Shown: positions 45,876 to 56,530 of the stretch, piece after piece
Layout of the letters: every line of letters begins with the position of its first letter
Position numbering within the stretch: the first letter of the stretch is position 1
Origin: Deinandra increscens subsp. villosa
Lineage: Eukaryota > Streptophyta > Magnoliopsida > Asterales > Asteraceae
DNA: 64,000 nt
Reading direction: 5' to 3'
Assembly: GCA_039602395.1 (NCBI GenBank)
Contig: JBCNJP010000203.1
Span: 62,001-126,000, forward strand
The notes under the pieces: model-generated
Told to the model about the DNA's origin: nothing
What the model saw: the letters and a program-made list of their open reading frames with translations, nothing else
Databases searched by the model: none
Program-made: the position numbers and the translations under genes

Positions 45876-46380
45876 AGTGGTATCAGAGCTTTCTGGTTCA
45901 TTCTACTGATCTGTGGTTGCTATTTTCGGATTGTTGAGTGTTTTTGAAGATTTCTTGAGTTTCATTTTGTATTTTCAACCATTTTTGACATGTGTTTGGT
46001 GTCAAATCTGCTTCAAAATCAGTTTCTATTGGTTTTTCGGACTCACAGTATCAAGTTTCGTCAATATCAGTCAGTTTTCACACGATTTTGGAAAATGTTT
46101 TCGAAGTTTGGAGTTCTCCATTCAGGTTCGGAGTAACTGCTCCGAACTTAAAGTTCGGTCATCGTTCGGTGTGTCTTCGGTGGGCGTTCGGATGTGTATC
46201 GGTCAGCTTTCGGTCTAGGTTAAGAGTTCTTATTAGGTTCGGAGCTAGATCGGGGTTTCGTAGGAGTTCGGACGGCTGTTTTGGTTTCGGAGCTCGTTCG
46301 GACATAGTTCGGCTTTTAAAGGTAGGTTCGGACAGAGTTCGGAGGTCAGTGTTTGGTCGGAGTAGGTTCGGTCACCAGAT
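45640..46380 (+). repeat. GTTCGG / CCGAAC motif cluster in CopB LTR and leader
   Basis: About 25 copies of GTTCGG or CCGAAC occur in the LTR U3 (45640-45715) and in the leader (46120-46380). Several form dyads, for example CCGAACCTGAGGTTCGG near 45687 and CCGAACTTAAAGTTCGG near 46142. None is seen between 45720 and 46115. Confidence 0.87.
45878..45889 (+). promoter_or_regulatory. CopB primer binding site
   Basis: TGGTATCAGAGC, two bases after the LTR; complementary to initiator-methionine tRNA. Confidence 0.92.
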
Positions 46381-46395
46381 TCAAATTTTTCAACG

Positions 46396-46454
46396 ATGTC
46401 GGAATTTCAAGCATTTGCTGCAATGCAAAGTGTTATGCAAACCATGATGACTTT
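46396..46454 (+). CDS. CopB Gag N-terminus (partial, runs into gap)
   Basis: ATG at 46396 opens MSEFQAFAAMQSVMQTMMT before the N block. It is nearly identical to the CopA-2 gag start, so a UBN2-type Gag is expected. Whether it is intact cannot be seen. Confidence 0.7.
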
Positions 46455-46954
46455 NNNNNNNNNNNNNNNNNNNNNNNNNNNNNNNNNNNNNNNNNNNNNN
46501 NNNNNNNNNNNNNNNNNNNNNNNNNNNNNNNNNNNNNNNNNNNNNNNNNNNNNNNNNNNNNNNNNNNNNNNNNNNNNNNNNNNNNNNNNNNNNNNNNNNN
46601 NNNNNNNNNNNNNNNNNNNNNNNNNNNNNNNNNNNNNNNNNNNNNNNNNNNNNNNNNNNNNNNNNNNNNNNNNNNNNNNNNNNNNNNNNNNNNNNNNNNN
46701 NNNNNNNNNNNNNNNNNNNNNNNNNNNNNNNNNNNNNNNNNNNNNNNNNNNNNNNNNNNNNNNNNNNNNNNNNNNNNNNNNNNNNNNNNNNNNNNNNNNN
46801 NNNNNNNNNNNNNNNNNNNNNNNNNNNNNNNNNNNNNNNNNNNNNNNNNNNNNNNNNNNNNNNNNNNNNNNNNNNNNNNNNNNNNNNNNNNNNNNNNNNN
46901 NNNNNNNNNNNNNNNNNNNNNNNNNNNNNNNNNNNNNNNNNNNNNNNNNNNNNN
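46455..46954. other. Assembly gap (500 N)
   Basis: Exactly 500 N. The rest of CopB and of Tek-2 should lie here, so the true length is probably many kilobases. The 37 bases 46955-46991 after it are unassigned and include the palindrome CTTGGTATGATACCAAG next to the Ret-1 LTR. Confidence 0.98.
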
Positions 46955-46991
46955 CGCCAACATCAAACAACACCCTTGGTATGATACCAAG

Positions 46992-47770
46992 TGTTTTGGT
47001 CAAAAAGAATATGGCGAAATTAAGTAACCAAATACGTTTGTGAGGTATGGTGCCCTGGATGTAAAGTTTATAAAATCAAGTTTGTTGGTTAAAATCCAAG
47101 GTTTAAATAAGATGAATGGAAACACAAGCAACAATTTCCCTGAATGCAATAAAAAACACAAAGATTTGGATGTGGGAAAGGCCCTTAACCCTTGGATGTC
47201 TCCAAAGGTCGCCGGCATAAAAAACCCCTTGGCAACGATAACACACGTTGCCCGTTTATTTCCACATAAAGTAATTCGAATATAAGTGTTTGCGGCTTGT
47301 TTGCAAAGTGGTAGTGTGAGTACAAGTGATCGAGAGTGTGTAAAGTAAAACCTATGTTGTGTTTAAATACATTAATAAGCCTAACTAACTTCCGAGATTC
47401 CTGGGATCTCCTTCCAACTACTTTCGGCCGTTATTTGACCGAGTTTGGTAACGGGTCTCTCTTTCCACACGTGCTTCTGACTTTGACTAGGTCCACGTGA
47501 CCGTTATCTTCCTTATCGTTCCTGGCTTAATCACACAGAATCAAAGAGAAAGATTAGTAATGTTGTCCTAGCATGCAGGGTATTTATGCATGCTGGGATT
47601 AAGTAGATAGACAGATTCAGAGTACATTACATCTTGGGATAGTAATAAAACATAAGCATAAATCCTGGGTTAGGTTACCGAAAGCGCAGTCCCTGTATGC
47701 TTGACATCCAGGGGTCCTAAACTGCCGAAGGTTATTAGCAAAAGACAGGGTCAGAATTCAGGGTATAACA
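46992..47770 (-). repeat. Ret-1 3' LTR
   Basis: Matches 49192-49979 and 59117-59359. On the minus strand it runs TGTTATACCCTGAATTC...CCAAAACA. It contains about a dozen CCTGGAT/ATCCAGG-type sites. The purine-rich tract TTTTGGGGCCAAT precedes it (minus strand, about 47771-47783). Confidence 0.85.
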
Positions 47771-47930
47771 ATTGGCCCCAAAATTCACAACTTGTTGATA
47801 AGATTTACAGCTGTGAATTTTCAAACCGAGATGAGTCATCGTCTCCGTTTTGATCTCATCTGCAGAAAATGCTTTTTCAGTTTCAGTCTCATCCCTTGAC
47901 GTCTCCTCACCTCTGTAACTTCTTTCGCCC

Positions 47931-47938
47931 ATAAATAC
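47931..47938 (+). promoter_or_regulatory. Possible TATA box of the Ret-1 accessory gene
   Basis: ATAAATACCCC lies 120 bases upstream of the accessory ATG. The equivalent place in Ret-2 has ATTAAATACCCC. A CTCTGTAACTTC block also precedes both. The pair suggests the antisense gene has its own promoter between LTR and ATG. Confidence 0.55.
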
Positions 47939-48057
47939 CCCAATACTCGAGTGTTTTACCTCACCCGAGTCGAGGAATTGCGAGCACCGATCATCTCTTT
48001 CACACATTCCGGCCTGGTAACTTTCTTTTCTCCGATCCTTCTTTCCTTTCTTGAATC

Positions 48058-49191
48058 ATGACCAAGGGTCGAGTCCGTCGAGAGCCTAGTGTCTCTCTTG
48101 CCGGGGTGGAAGATTTTCTCGATCAGAAATTCCTCCTCCATCCCGAACAAGAAAAATGTACCTTCACCAACGATGAAATCGCATTGCTGAAGAACTCTGG
48201 TCTACTACCTCCTTCTGTTGTCATTAGGGCTTTCGACCCTAGGTTGAGATTAGACTTTGTCTCTCCAACCTGGGTCTGCTTTCCGTTCACCCCTTTTAGC
48301 ATGGGTTTATCCGCCCTTTTCCGTCTTGTCGCCGAGTTCTTTGAGGCCATAGGCCTTTCATACGCCCAAACCCTTCCTGTTGTATGGCGCATCCTGGGAA
48401 CCCTGAATCGTCTGAACAGTTCTTTTGAACACCTGATTGGCCTGCCGGAGATAGCCTTGGCTTACGAACTGAAATCCCATGGTTCAAGTCGTTTTTTGTT
48501 AAAATCCCTTTCGAAAGACATGCAACTCGTCCCCAATGCTACCCAACATGGTGAATGGAAGGGTAAATTCTTTTTTGTCAAGCGTTCCAGCATTCCCAGC
48601 GGTCTCCAGCTTCCATAAGCTTGGATTGTAGAGGGTAGGCATACCTACACTAGATGTTAGGATTTTTGTTTAAAATTATATGATCTGACCTTGAATGTTA
48701 TTCTTTGTAGCGAAGAGTTTGAGGTAGATCGGTCCCGAAGAGGAGGAAACGGAGAGTAAGTTGCAAAAGTTCCTAGGTATCCCCGAGTTTGAACGTGTAT
48801 TCAAGGCAAAAGAGCATCAAGCCCCTCTCAACCTACCGTCAGCATGTCGAGTTGTAAGTTACCCTGCATTTTGTTAATTTTTTGCATACCTGATTCGCTG
48901 ACATCCTGGGTTACGTTCTGTCTTACCGCTGCCCCTGCATACGATATTGACGACCTCGAGGATGCTTTCTCTTCCGGGCTAGTTGACGACCAGGATCTGA
49001 TGAACTTGAGCACCGTCAAGGCTGAACCTACTCATGCATCCTGAGCCACTACATCCAGAGCCTCTTGACTGAAAAGAAAGACCCGAGGATCCAGCACTGC
49101 TGCTGCCTAACATCCCCTTGCTAGGCTGTCTCCCCAGGAACTTGTACAGCATGCTGAACTTGTTACCCATCAGGTAACCCTTGGTTGTCCC
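48058..49191 (+). pseudogene. Ret-1 antisense accessory gene, exons 1-3
   Basis: Exon 1 (48058 to about 48655) encodes MTKGRVRREPSVSLAGVEDF, then ALLKNSGLLPPSVVIRAFDP, PTWVCFPFTPFSMGLSALF, RLVAEFFEAIGLSYAQTLP and KGKFFFVKRSSIPSG, a pattern I associate with the putative gypsy-type transposon domain of plant elements. A stop at 48616 falls before WIVEGRHTYTR. Intron 1 ends TTCTTTGTAG at about 48711. Exon 2 gives IGPEEEETESKLQKFLGIPE and ends before GTAAGTTACC (48855). Exon 3 (about 48932-49173) ends ...AELVTHQ before GTAACCC. It runs opposite to gag-pol. Ret-2 is inserted just after exon 3. Function unknown. Confidence 0.7.
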
Positions 49192-49979
49192 TGTTTTGCT
49201 AAAAAATTATGCAAGTAAATCAAGCAACCAAATTCGTTTGTGAGGTATGGTGCCCTGGATGTAAAGTATGATAAAACGATTTAAAAGTTTGTATTCAAGG
49301 GAAAAGTTTGTTAAAAGTAAACACAACCGAAAGAATCCCTGGATGCAGGTAAGAACACCAAGATTTATAAGGGGAAAAAACCCTTAACCCCTGGATGTTT
49401 TGAAGAGCCGCCGGCACAAAAAACCCCTTGGCAACGATAACACATGTTGCCCGTTTATTGCACACAAAAATATGTTCGATTACAGAGGTTTGCGGTTGTT
49501 TTCTAAGTGAATGAGTACGAGTACAGGTGAAAGTAAGTGAAAAAGTAGACCCTAAGCTGCCTTTAAATACAAGATAATCCCTAACTATAACTCCGAGATT
49601 CTTGGGATTGCCCTTCCAACGTCTTCTTGCCGTTATTTGACCGAACTTGGCGGTGAGTCTTCATTTCCACACGTGTTCCAGCTCTGACTGAGTCCATATG
49701 ACCGTTATGCATTCTTTCGTACCTGACTTGATCACATGGAGTTAAAGAAAATATTAGTAACATCGCCCCAGCATGCTAGGTACCCGTGCATACTGGGATC
49801 AGACAAATAAACCCTGGATTCATTACATCCTAGGACAGTAATTAAATAAAGAATAATATAAATATGAGAACCCTGGGTACCGATAAGTCAAATGCGTAGT
49901 CCCTGGATATTCGACATCCAGGGGTCCAGACCTGTCAAAAAGCATTAGCAAAATTAGGGCCAGAATTCAGGGTATAACA
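49192..49979 (-). repeat. Ret-2 3' LTR
   Basis: 788 bases. On the plus strand it reads TGTTTTGCTAAAAAATTATGC...GGGTATAACA. It is close to the Ret-1 LTR but clearly diverged. The purine tract TTTGGGGGCAAT on the minus strand (about 49980-49991) precedes it. Confidence 0.88.
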
Positions 49980-50135
49980 ATTGCCCCCAAATTCGCAGCT
50001 TGTGGATAGAATTTCACAGCTGTGAATTTTCGAATTGTGATGACTCATCAAAGCTAGTTCAATCTGGTCCGTTTATTTAGAGGTAGCTCCTCCACGATCC
50101 TTACCCACGTCTTCTTACCCCTGTAACTTCCATCC

Positions 50136-50147
50136 ATTAAATACCCC
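50136..50147 (+). promoter_or_regulatory. Possible TATA box of the Ret-2 accessory gene
   Basis: ATTAAATACCCC, about 130 bases upstream of the accessory ATG and aligned with the Ret-1 site. CCCTGTAACTTCC lies just upstream in both. Confidence 0.5.
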
Positions 50148-50269
50148 CTCTCTCTAAATCAGTTTTTACCCAATTCTTCCAGAGAGAAAAGTGATCATCG
50201 TCCCTTCGTTCCGTCTGCATTTTCCGATCAGGTACATCCTTCCTTCTCGCTTTCCATTTTCTTACTCGA

Positions 50270-52018
50270 CGATGACTAAGAAACGCATTCGTTTCGAGTC
50301 GATGGCCGTGCCTACGGGAATCAAAGATTTCTCTGACCAATGATACCTTCAGACCCCTGAAACGGAGACATGCAGCTTCGGTGAGGCCGACATTGTCGCC
50401 CTTAGAGAGTCCGGGTTGCTACCAGCATTGGCTGAGATTCGACCGTTCGACCCCAGGTTGAGTTCCGATTCCGTATCTCCGACCTGGGTTTGTTTTCCCG
50501 CGGCCCCTTTCACTGTTGGATTTTCCTATCCATTTTCCTGCTTAGTCGCCGAGTTTTTTGAAGCTTCCGGCCTTTCCTATGCTCAAACTCTCCCTATGGT
50601 TTGGCGCATCATGGGTACCCTTGACCGTCTTAACCATTCTTCTGAATGCCTGATCGGCATACCTGAGTTAGCCTAGTTTTACAAGATAAAAATCCCATGG
50701 CTCCAACCGTTTTCTGTTCAAATCTCTTACCAAAGACCTGCAGCTAGTGACCGGCGTCACTCAACCGAAAGAATGGAGAGGCTGATTCTTCTTTGTGTAA
50801 CGATCAAGTATTCCGTGGGGTCATCGTCTCCCTCTTAGGTGGATTGTAAAGGGTAGGAAGACCTATCATAGAAATTGAGGGTTAGAATAAATATTTATCA
50901 ATTTACTGACCTTGAATGTTTGTCTATGCAGTGCCCAGCTTGTTAGAAATTGGTCCTGAAGATCAAGAAACTGCAGCTAACTTGGAGAAGTTGTTGAGCA
51001 TTCCAGAGTCCGAGCATTAATTCCATTGTGACGAGTTGTCTGCTGCTTCCTACCACACTCCCAGCATGTCGAGCTGTAAGTACCCCTGGATTTTACTTAA
51101 TTGTTTTTATAGATGATTATGATATGAGATTTAGGGTTTCTTTATCAGCCGCTGCCCACAAGTTTGATCTTGATGATATGGATGTTGCCCTGAGTTCTAG
51201 AACCGGCGCCGATGATGACATTCTGGTCCTGGGTCCGTGAAGACCGAACCGACCCCTCTCACCAGGATCCCTCCATCGAGGGTCTCCGAGACCAAGAGAA
51301 AGACACGGGGGTCAAGTACTGCTGCTACCACCTCTGCTGCCCCTAGTGCCATTTCCGACCTCTCAGCCACAGAAAGCGAATCCTTTGTTCATCAGGTAAT
51401 CGTTGCTCTACCCTGAATGAAATTGTTTTTGTCAGTCCTGGCCCTGGATTACACTTTGTTTCAGGCTAGTTCCCACATCCTGGATCTTCTGGCTGTCGCT
51501 GAGAAGCGACCGACTGATGCTGAGGCCTCAGCCAAGGTGAAAATCGCCCAAGCCAACAAGGAGACAACCAAGGCCAAGCTTTTTCACGACAAAGCTGTGA
51601 AGCTTATTGCTGAAAATGAGAAGAAGGTTGTTCAGGCAAGGAGGGACCACCAGACTGCCATGGATGAGGTAGTTGAAACAACCAAGGTCTCGGCCCTTGT
51701 ATCTCTACTGCAGGCCAGGCTCAAGATGGTGAAGGAGGCTAGGGACCTGAAACTGGTGAATCCTGGGTGGAACCACCGCATGTGGCTGAAGAAGCTGAAG
51801 GAGCTGGGAGGCGGGGCTTTGACTTGGAGGAGATCCAGGAAACACGGTGCTCTGGCCTGGTTGCAACTAGAGACGGAAGCGAAATGGAGGTGGACCAGGT
51901 GAAAACTTAGGATACCGGGGACCAGGGTGATGCAGCGAAGGAAGGAGCTGGTGACGAAGAAGCCAAGGATAAGGATGCAGGGGCTGCTGATGCAGCAACC
52001 ACAAGTACCGTACAATAG
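50270..52018 (+). pseudogene. Ret-2 antisense accessory gene, four exons
   Basis: Exon 1 starts MTKKRIRFESMAVPTGIKDF at 50270. It has a TGA at 50341 and then matches Ret-1 (PTWVCFPAAPFTVGFSYPF, EASGLSYAQTLPMVWRIMGT). Intron 1 ends TGTCTATGCAG at 50931. Exon 2 is PSLLEIGPEDQETAANLEKL...; intron 2 starts GTAAGTACCCC at about 51077. Exon 3 (about 51150-51393) has AAAHKFDLDDMDVALSSR and KTEPTPLTRIPPSRV, ending SESFVHQ. Intron 3 is GTAATCG...TTTCAG. Exon 4 (51464-52018) is a long charged helix (AKVKIAQANKETTKAKLFHD, ENEKKVVQARRDHQTAMDEV) with an acidic tail (SEMEVDQ, GDEEAKDKD). Stops at 50341, about 51030 and 51910 break it. The gene lies opposite to gag-pol. Similar antisense accessory ORFs are reported in other Tat elements such as Grande; the function is not settled. 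Confidence 0.72.
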
Positions 52019-53290
52019 CCCGTGGTCCTCTATGTTTCTCCTTTTTCATGAAGATTGTTTTAAATATTTTCTTTTGTAATGACTTACCGGAGGTTAGATT
52101 CCCGGTGCTACAATGCTCCACCCACGGGTGTAGTACCTGTGGTTTTAACTTTAGGCCACCATGAGGTGGTTGGACAGTTTGCTCCGACCAAAGGATGGCT
52201 ACCCTTTATAGATATATGCTTTTGAACTATATGCTTGTATGACGTCTTTACTTTTTCTGCATAAACAATCATCAAATATAATAATAATGCTAAAGTAACA
52301 ATTCATACCTCATACATCCTGGGATAACCCCTGAATGCTAAGCTTCTTCTAGTGTAAACAAATAACTCCTTCTGTCTTTGGTGTAATTTTGTTCAGCGTC
52401 AATCTAAAATGTTGGTTAATCGCCACCGAAATCCTAGGATTTGGCACTGCCGTGCCATCCTAGGATTAACCGTTCAGACAGATCCTGCACATGTTAAGAA
52501 CAATCCTTAATAATTCGGATCAGACCCAAAAATCGTGGGATCAAACCAGAAAATCCTGGGGTTGAACCCAAAAAATCCTGGGGTATAACCATTCAGGTAG
52601 ACCCTACGAACGTTAGAAATAAATATTAACAATCGGGATCAAACCCAAAAAATCCTAGGGTCAAGCCCAAAAATCCTGGGGTTAAACCCATAAATCCTGG
52701 GGTTAAACCCGGTGCCGATCCGGCGGACTGGGGTCTTGCCCGATGCCATACTGGCGAATTCTAGGGTCCACCTCAAGCCGAGCTGACGAACTAGGGTATT
52801 GCCCCGTGTGTCTTATGTTGGTGTGAAAACACCAAAAACCTTAAGGAACCCCTATGTGTCCATAGACCGTGAGGTTGCCTCCCATGCTGTTAACACAGGT
52901 CGATTCCGTAATCCTGGGTCCACATGTGTGTTAACGTACGCTATAGGCGGGGGTCGTGCGCTACAGGGGTTTACCCAAACGTAGGAGAGGTGATATCCTC
53001 TCAAACCTTAGAAGGTATACTAGATACCTTAGACGGAGGAGAGATGGCCAGTCTCTAACTCAGGAGAATCACATCCCTGGTTCCAGAAATCCAGGGTCAT
53101 TTATATGCTTTTTTCCAACTATCTCGACCAAAGAGGTTAGTAACTTCCATAAAGAATAACAAAAAACAGATAAAACAAACACATAGAAACACAAGAAAGA
53201 TAATTTGATAAGTTAGTTGGTTAGAAGACATACCTGGCATGTTGTATCCTAGGTACTACACTTACATCAAATAAGCTTTCAAATGGATTG
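52019..53290 (-). other. Ret-2 3' UTR with short tandem repeats
   Basis: No gene on either strand. From about 52500 to 52710 a unit near 20 bases (AAATCCTGGGGTTAAACCC) recurs at least seven times with drift, and AAATCCTAGGATTT near 52430 is a perfect 14-bp palindrome. The same repeat type occurs in Ret-1 (62850-62975). 3' regions of Tat elements such as Ogre are known to be hypervariable and to seed satellite DNA. Confidence 0.75.
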
Positions 53291-53294
53291 CATT

Positions 53295-54650
53295 CTAGGG
53301 TTTTGGCAGTAATTCACCATCCATGTTAGCGAGCCAATATGCCCCCTTTCCTGCCTCAGAGTGGATCAAGTAGGGGCCTTCCCATTTAGGGGCCAATTTA
53401 CCATCCCCTGAATTCGTAGTATTTTGAAATGCTTTCCTTAGAACCAAGTCTCCTACCTTGAATCTTTGAATCCTCACATGATATTTGTAAGTTTTAGAGA
53501 TTCTCTGTTGATACGCGATCATCCTCCAGGAAGCTTGTTCTCGTAGTTCATCCACGGTATCAAGGTCGTCAGCCAGGGATCCGTTATTCGCATCTTGGGT
53601 CTGGCTGATGACCCTGAATGTTGGGACAACCATTTCTGTTGGAATGACTGCTTCCGTACCGAAGACCAAAGTAAAAGGGGTTTGGCTTGTGGCATTCTTG
53701 GATGTAGTCCTATCAGCCCACAATGCCAGTGCTAACTCTTCTGCCCATTTCCCTTTTTTCTCTTTGAGTCTTTTCTTCAAGTGATTAATGATGATTTTTT
53801 TTACTAGACTCTGCCTGGCCGTTAGCCTGAGGGTGCACTGGTGTAGAAGTTATCATTTTTATCCCCCAACTTTCACAGAATCTAGTAGTCCTTTTTCCAA
53901 TAAATTGAGATCCATTGTCACACACTATTTCAGAGGGTATGCCAAATCTCGTTATGATATTTCTCTTGATAAATGAAATAACCTCCTTTTCTCTGACTTG
54001 GACATATGCCTCAGCCTCTATCCACTTCGAGAAGTAACCAGTCATGGCCAACATGAATACTTTTCCTCCTGGTGCCCTGGGTAGCTTTCTCACAAATGTC
54101 CATTCCCCACTTCATAAAGGGCCAGGATGTAGGGATTGGATGCAGGGGTTCAGCTAGTTGATGAGGAATGTTGGCATGTCTCTGACAAGCGTCATATTTA
54201 AAGGCAAAATCCTGGGACTCCTTTCTCAAGGACGGCCAGAAGTAACCCGTCCTCAGGATTTTGGACATTAGGGACCTGCCCCTTGTGTGATTTCCACAGT
54301 CGCCTTCGTGGATATCCTTGAGTTCTTCCAGGGCTTCGTCGTCCTCCAAGCATCTTAAGTATGTTCCTGCAACAGATTTTCTATATAGTTTTTCTTTAAT
54401 GAGAACATACCTGGCCATTCTGGTTCTGAATTCTCTGGCATCTCTTTCTTCTTTTGGGATAGAGCCGTTTTATAGGTATTCTACGATATTTGGTCCAGGA
54501 TGACAGGGTATCCTGGGAATTAGAACTCCGTGCATCCATCGGGACATTATGCATCATGGGTATCAGGAAACTGTACATCCTGGATATTGGATGCCCAAAC
54601 CTTGCCTCCCGGACCAATGTCTTCTGGATTCTCCTGTTGATTGATTGCTA
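53295..54650 (-). pseudogene. Ret-2 integrase
   Basis: The zinc domain is at 54418-54130, with LKDIHEGDCGNHTRGRSL and FKYDACQRHA, where one zinc cysteine is now tyrosine. The core follows after a frameshift near 54060: MLAMTGYFSKWIEAEAY, IPSEIVCDNGSQFIG, STPVHPQANGQAESS. Another shift in a T-run near 53797 leads to KKRLKEKKGKWAEELALALW, TPFTLVFGTEAVIPTEM and KVGDLVLRKAFQ, ending KWEGPYLIHSEAGKGAYWL. All three catalytic acidic residues are recognisable, but the protein is broken. Confidence 0.88.
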
Positions 54651-54761
54651 GACTTAATATGTGAATTATGGGGATATGTGTGTCTTCCATTTCCTTGAAT
54701 GTTGATCCCAGATTTGCTAATGCATCTACTTAGACATTTTCATCCCTGGGTACTTGCTGTA

Positions 54762-55562
54762 TTAAAAAGTTTGAAAATCCTGGAAAATGGCCTTCACAAT
54801 CTCTAGGTATTTGGCTAACTTCTCCCCTTTTACTGCATAAGATCCATTGAAATGGTTAGTTAAAAGTAGGGAATCGACATATACCTGGATGTTCTGGATC
54901 CCAAGATGTAAAGCCAATTGTAAGCCAGCAATCAGGGCTTCATACTCCGCTTCGTTGTTGGTGGCTTGGAATTCACACCTAACAGCCTGGGGTATCATGT
55001 CCCCCTGTGGCGATTTCAGTATGATTCCAAGGTCTGTCCCCCTGACATTGGATGCCCCATCTGTGAATAGGGTCCAACATCCTGAGAATTCATCCTTCTG
55101 CAAACTCTGTAATTCTTGATCTGCTTCACTCTGGATGTCACTAATGAAATCAGCCACAAAGTCTGCTAGAGCTTGTGATTTTATGGCTGTTCTTGCTTCA
55201 TAGACTAGGTTGTAGTCACTCAACTTTAGAGACCATTTTGCCATCCTTCCTGATATCTCAGGTTTCCTCAAGACAGACTTTATAAGATAATTAGTTTTCA
55301 CATATATAGTATGGGTTTCAAAATAGTGCCTAAGTTTTGTAGAGGCCATACTTAGGGCTAATATAAGCTTTTCTAAATGCGAGTACCTGGATTCAGCGTC
55401 AAGAAGGCTTTTACTTACGTAATATACTGGATGTTGTTGGCCTTCCGCATCCTGGGTTAGGACTGCGCTTACTGTGTTCCTTGAAATTGCAAGGTATAAT
55501 GATAAAGGCTCCCCTGGATTCGACTTCATCAGGAGTGGTGCCGAGGATAGATAGGCTTTCAA
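54762..55562 (-). pseudogene. Ret-2 dual RNase H region
   Basis: Residues 1-130 are the RT-linked RNase H remnant (SAPLLMKSNPGEPLSLYLA, PVYYVSKSLLDAESRYSHLE, KWSLKLSDYNLVYEAR). After about residue 160 comes a second domain (CWTLFTDGASNVRGTDLGII, FQATNNEAEYEALIAGLQLA, IQVYVDSLLLTNHFNG), typical of the archaeal-type RNase H acquired by the Tat lineage. The frame is open for 266 codons. D in FTDGAS, E in NNEAEYEA and D in VYVDS are present. Confidence 0.88.
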
Positions 55563-56530
55563 GTCTTGGAAGGCTTGTTCATGCTAGGTCGTCCATTCAA
55601 ACTTCTTATTCTTCCTCAGAATATCATAAAAATCTTTGCATCTTTCCAAGGATTTTAAAATGAATCTATTCAGGGCTGCTACCCGGCCTGTCAACCTTGG
55701 TACATATTTGGTTGATTATGGTGACTTCAGGTTCATTATAGCATAAATTTGTTCCGGGCTAGCTTCAATTCCCCTTTTGGTCACCATGTAACCTGGGAAT
55801 TTGCCAGCACCCCCTCCAAAATAACACTTCTCCGGATTCAGTTTCATATTGTACCTGTCTAGGATGTCAAAGGATTCCTTGACATCTTAGATATGGGTGC
55901 TGACATCCAGGGACTTTACCACCATGTCATCTATATACACCTCCATAGTGTCTCCTAGCTTTTCCTTGAACATCATATTCACTAATCTCTGGTGTGTTGC
56001 CCCTGAATTTTTTAGTCCAAAAGGCATAACAGCATAATAATAAATACCTGTTGGTGTGATGAAGGCTGTATCCTCTTGATCGCTGGGTTCCATCTGAATT
56101 TTCTGAAATCCAGAGGTGGCATCCATGAATGTTAGCATTTCATGGCCTGCCGTTGCATCCACCATTGATTCAATGTGTGGCAAAGGGAAAGGATCTTTAG
56201 GGCTTGCCTGGTTCAGGTCTGTATAATATTCACAGACCCTCCACTTGCCATTTTTCTTTTCCACCACCACCACGTTTGCCAACCATCTTGGGAACTTAAC
56301 CTCCTTGATCATCTTGTTCTTTAGTAAACGGTCTACTTCCTCTTGAATTATCACATGCTTTTCAGGGGCATATTTTCTCCTCCTTTGATGCACGGGTCTG
56401 TAAGAAGGATCAATGCCAAGTTTATGTGTTATAATTTTTTTGGATATACCTGTCATGTCTTCCGTGCTTCATGCGAATGTTGTCATCCTAGAGCGGAGAA
56501 ACTTCACCAGTTCTTCTTCAATGGGACCAG
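55563..56530 (-). pseudogene. Ret-2 reverse transcriptase
   Basis: Open from 56456 to 55887: LGIDPSYRPVHQRRRKYAPE, FPRWLANVVVVEKKNGKWRV, FPLPHIESMVDATAGHEMLT, FMDATSGFQKIQM, YYYAVMPFGLKNSGATHQRL and the catalytic YIDDMVVKS (about 55911-55935). The thumb continues to 55563 through stops at 55887, about 55717 and 55585 (NPEKCYFGGGAGKFPGYMVT, LTGRVAALNRFILKS). Confidence 0.92.

Larger units (their letters stand above)
45583..46454 (+). mobile_element. CopB: second Copia-type element, 5' end only
   Basis: A short LTR (45583-45875), primer site, leader and the first gag codons (MSEFQAFAAMQSVMQTMMT) are visible before the N block. The gag start matches CopA-2 (MSDFQAFAAMQS), so the two are related, but the LTR is different. 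The left boundary rests on the TG of TGTTGATACC and on the break in Tek-2 gag; it could be off by a few bases. Confidence 0.8.

Noticed and set aside
46975..46991. Palindrome CTTGGTATGATACCAAG beside the Ret-1 LTR as a functional site
   Set aside because: It is a single occurrence in 37 unassigned bases next to a gap, so nothing supports a function.
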